A DNA stretch of 64,000 nt, from the NCBI RefSeq assembly GCF_000832985.1, contig NZ_CP009920.1, forward strand, positions 4,768,501 through 4,832,500. Reading direction: 5' to 3'. Below the pieces are notes generated by a model, which saw only the letters and a list, made by a program, of their open reading frames with translations, made no database searches and was not told the DNA's origin. This stretch comes from Priestia megaterium NBRC 15308 = ATCC 14581. Its GTDB lineage: Bacteria > Bacillota > Bacilli > Bacillales > Bacillaceae_H. Of the stretch, positions 61,794 through 64,000 are shown piece by piece; position 1 is the stretch's first letter, and the number at the start of each line of letters is the position of its first letter. Made by a program: the position numbers and the translations under genes.

Positions 61794-62489
61794 TTATACA
61801 TATATTTTCAGCATTTGATTGGCACCTTTTTGAAATTCATACGGGACGTCTGCTATTTCTGTTCCCTTTACTAGAGGCGCAATCTCTTCTAACAGCTGCG
61901 GCAAATAGGTAGAAATCTTGCCGCTCAAATTCGTTAAAGGAAATAAACGTACTTCCTCTTTTGTAACGCGTATCAGTTCTTTTAAAGCCTCTAAATGAAA
62001 CGTATAATCTAAACGGTCACTGTACATAAATAAAAAGTTTGCACAAAGCGTTAAATCAAACTCGTTCTTTTGAAACGGCAAATTAGGAAGTGCTCCGTAC
62101 TGATAGGCTTCAGGATTCTTTTTCATATGAGCAATACAATCTTTTAATGCTCTTTTTCGATGTTCAGTTAAATCATCAATAGACGAAAAATACTTCCACA
62201 CATACTGTTCCTGTACGTGCTGCATTTGATTCATCGTATGAATTAAATCCAGGCTTCCTTTCTTTTCAAGCTCTTCTGCCGTAAATTTATAGGCAATATC
62301 ACAGCTAGTAGCCTCCGTACCTTGCTGCAAGGCATGAGCAGTAAAAGAACAGGCCCCGCTAGCACAGTCTAACACTTTTTTTCCTTTTAAATGCTTTTCA
62401 TTCAAATTAAACATAGCTCTATACTCTTCAAACGTTCTGCCGATAAAAACAACTCGGTCAATTCCTAACTTTTTCTCTGCTAAACTCAA
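61794..62489 (-). CDS. Class I SAM-dependent methyltransferase
   Basis: A 231-residue protein with a Rossmann-like fold. The SAM-binding motif I is GKKVLDCASGACSFTAHALQQ (about 35-55), post-I is TSCDIAY, and motif II/III is FDLTLCANFLFMYSDRLD. These are slightly atypical (CASGACSF in place of the usual GxGxG). The start is a TTG with AGGAG ten bases upstream. Function and substrate are unknown; it is monocistronic. Confidence 0.8.
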   Translation of the reverse strand: MSLAEKKLGIDRVVFIGRTFEEYRAMFNLNEKHLKGKKVLDCASGACSFTAHALQQGTEATSCDIAYKFTAEELEKKGSLDLIHTMNQMQHVQEQYVWKYFSSIDDLTEHRKRALKDCIAHMKKNPEAYQYGALPNLPFQKNEFDLTLCANFLFMYSDRLDYTFHLEALKELIRVTKEEVRLFPLTNLSGKISTYLPQLLEEIAPLVKGTEIADVPYEFQKGANQMLKIYV

Positions 62490-62556
62490 CTCTACTCAGC
62501 TCCTATCTTTTACTTAGACTTTCATTTTACAGAAAATTGGGTTAAATTCCAATAGT

Positions 62557-62907
62557 TTATGTAGTAATTAGTTTAACCACTATCTTTTGAAGGCCTAAAA
62601 ACAGGCTCCAACACATAACTCCTATTGATAAACTCATAAACAAATGAAGAGAGTTTTTTAAGCAAATATAGACGACAGCAAGTAGTAAAATAGTGCCTGG
62701 CAGTCCATAAAGAACGCCGAGTGTAAACTGACTGACCACTTCCTTTTTTTCTCCTTGCACTGATAACCATATAATACTTAGTAAGCTCACAATTGGAAGG
62801 GCAGCCACAATTCCACCGTATGTCGGAAATCTTTTGGCCATTTCTGTTACCCCTGCAATAATAAGAGCAGACATTAAAATTTTGATGATACTATACATGT
62901 TTTGCAC
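62557..62907 (-). CDS. DUF3147-family membrane protein (116 aa)
   Basis: A membrane protein with four hydrophobic segments (IIKILMSALIIAGVTEMA, GIVAALPIVSLLSIIWLSV, LGVLYGLPGTILLLAVVYICL, MSLSIGVMCWSLFLGL) and the family's GGIVAALP block. The GTG at 62907 and the ATG at 62898 are both possible starts. It overlaps the end of the MarR gene, so both are made from one transcript. The function is unknown. Confidence 0.82.
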   Translation of the reverse strand: MQNMYSIIKILMSALIIAGVTEMAKRFPTYGGIVAALPIVSLLSIIWLSVQGEKKEVVSQFTLGVLYGLPGTILLLAVVYICLKNSLHLFMSLSIGVMCWSLFLGLQKIVVKLITT

Positions 62908-63298
62908 GCTCGCTCAATAACTGAAAAGCCTGTTGAATCAGCTGTTTTTCAGATGCTGTCATTTCGCGTAAAATAGCTGATACTTTTTCTTCATCCAAGC
63001 TTGAATTCCGTTTTAACAGGTCTTTTCCTGCTTCTGTTAAATGCAGAATTACTTTTCTTTCATCATGTATATCTCTATTTTTATATACATACCCCTTATC
63101 AATACTTCTCTTTACGTGTTCAGATGCCGTATTATGTGAAACGTGTAAATAATCCGCAATTTCTTTTATTCCAACCGAAGATGATTTATCTATATGCTGT
63201 AAAAGACGTATTGTTTGGTGTGTAATTTTCTCTTGATGCGTATAGTGCAAATGATAATAAATAGACGTCCAATAACTGTTTAACTCTTCTACTTTCAT
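62891..63298 (-). CDS. MarR-family transcriptional regulator (135 aa)
   Basis: A winged-helix regulator. The recognition region is GIKEIADYLHVSHNTASEHVKRSIDKGYVYKN and the wing DIHDERKVILHLTEAGKDL. The ATG follows AAAGGAGC. A 17-base palindrome lies about 35 bases upstream, most likely its own operator. It forms an operon with the DUF3147 membrane protein, which the regulator probably controls. Confidence 0.92.
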   Translation of the reverse strand: MKVEELNSYWTSIYYHLHYTHQEKITHQTIRLLQHIDKSSSVGIKEIADYLHVSHNTASEHVKRSIDKGYVYKNRDIHDERKVILHLTEAGKDLLKRNSSLDEEKVSAILREMTASEKQLIQQAFQLLSERAKHV

Positions 63299-63331
63299 GA
63301 TCCTGCTCCTTTATATCGTATTTTTAGTTAT

Positions 63332-63348
63332 TATCGTATTATACGATA
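63332..63348. promoter_or_regulatory. Palindromic operator, probably for the MarR protein
   Basis: TATCGTATTATACGATA is a perfect 17-base palindrome between the divergent marR and pssA-like genes. A half-site TATCGTA recurs at 63314-63320. Confidence 0.6.
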
Positions 63349-63466
63349 TATATATATTACAGGAACAACAGCCAGGTTTCAATACTACCTTCTTTTTATC
63401 TGACATCTCACATAATAATACGATTTAACAGTTACACTAATCGTACACACTGTGAAAGGCGGTTGT

Positions 63467-63964
63467 ATGACATTGATTCTTCGACTGTTAAAATGGGTTC
63501 CGAATCTCTTTACGATTGGAAATTTGCTAAGCGGCGTATTTTCCATAGCTTTTAATATGAATAGCTACGAACGCTTAGCTGCTCTTTTTATTTTTCTAGC
63601 CGCTTTTTTCGATTTATTTGACGGCAAAATTGCGAGAAAGCTGAAAGTTAACAGTGCGTTTGGTGTAGAGCTAGATTCTTTGGCTGATATTATAAGCTTT
63701 GGCGTAGCGCCTGCAATGCTATTTCATACTCTTTCTCCCCACTCTTGGCTAACCGTACTCGGTTTTATGATTTATCCAAGCATGGGCGCATTAAGATTAG
63801 CTAAATTTAGTGCAAATCCAACCATAGGTTATTTTATAGGGCTTCCTATTCCTTTTCCCGCTCTAATTATCGCACTGCTTGGCATGTTTTATTACGTAAA
63901 CCCTTACCTTATGATTATTTTAGCTATTTTGATGGTTAGCCCTATTCGAGTGATGAAAATTTAG
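63467..63964 (+). CDS. pssA: CDP-diacylglycerol-serine O-phosphatidyltransferase
   Basis: A 165-residue membrane enzyme of the CDP-alcohol phosphatidyltransferase family that makes phosphatidylserine. The signature D-G-x2-A-R-x8-G-x3-D-x3-D is seen in FDLFDGKIARKLKVN and GVELDSLADII, between the first and second of about six membrane segments. ATG 63467 follows GAAAGGCGG; a GTG at 63452 is within that site. It is slightly shorter than the 177-residue B. subtilis protein. No psd gene follows within the window. Confidence 0.88.
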   Translation: MTLILRLLKWVPNLFTIGNLLSGVFSIAFNMNSYERLAALFIFLAAFFDLFDGKIARKLKVNSAFGVELDSLADIISFGVAPAMLFHTLSPHSWLTVLGFMIYPSMGALRLAKFSANPTIGYFIGLPIPFPALIIALLGMFYYVNPYLMIILAILMVSPIRVMKI

Positions 63965-63970
63965 ATGCAA

Positions 63971-64000
63971 TAAAAGACAGACAAAATGCCTGTCTTTTAT
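63971..64000 (+). terminator. Terminator of pssA
   Basis: Hairpin AAAAGACAG/CTGTCTTTT at the window's right edge. Confidence 0.8.

Overview
The window reads as chromosomal DNA of a low-GC, endospore-forming Bacillaceae, most like Priestia (Bacillus) megaterium. The clues are spore-specific genes (tlp, sspN, sspO, sspP, CotM-like and GerP-like proteins), AGGAGG-type ribosome binding sites, AT-rich sequence, and a block (parC-parE-yneT-plsY-yneR-yneP-tlp-yneN-citB-sspO-sspP) that follows the Bacillus subtilis parE-citB region. No rRNA, tRNA, CRISPR array or prophage is seen. Identifications come from reading the sequence; no database search was possible.

Layout. 1-6.6 kb: a frameshifted partial membrane gene, small unknowns, a branched-chain aminotransferase, a PlsC-like acyltransferase, and a purine-breakdown operon (NCS2 permease, OHCU decarboxylase, hydroxyisourate hydrolase) without a uricase. 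6.6-15.6 kb: unknowns, a candidate structured small RNA, a RecB-like nuclease, mntH behind an MntR box, a HAD hydrolase, a MarR regulator, a lone tyrosine recombinase and a decayed DUF3231 gene. 15.6-25.7 kb: two lipoproteins; an ethanolamine operon (eutA-eutB-eutC-permease) with no microcompartment genes; thiT behind a TPP riboswitch that appears to mask its ribosome binding site; and, divergently, lysP behind a lysine riboswitch with a terminator. 25.7-30 kb: acetyltransferase, isochorismatase-like hydrolase, cupin, YqcI/YcgG protein, LysE exporter and alpha/beta hydrolase.

30-45.4 kb is the conserved core: topoisomerase IV, phospholipid synthesis (plsY), a 38-residue zinc-ribbon protein, thioesterase, phospholipase D-like protein, spore proteins, an FbpB-like small basic protein, a thioredoxin-like protein and aconitase with a CcpC-type dyad upstream. 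45.5-51.6 kb is accessory: Ku without LigD, an intact IS3-family element sitting in the loop of a terminator hairpin, and a two-gene McrBC-like restriction module. 51.8-57.8 kb: a tandem-repeat protein with a tiny membrane partner, then the xanthine dehydrogenase operon (pucA-B-D-C-E), which feeds the same pathway as the uric-acid genes at 4-6 kb. 58-60.7 kb: a GerP-like sporulation cluster (three GerPA/PF-type proteins, an Hsp20 protein, a GerPC-like protein). 60.7-64 kb: PadR and MarR regulator pairs, a methyltransferase and a phosphatidylserine synthase.

Together the genes suggest a soil sporeformer able to use purines (hypoxanthine/xanthine to urate to allantoin) and ethanolamine as nitrogen sources, with riboswitch control of thiamine and lysine import and metal-dependent control of manganese import.
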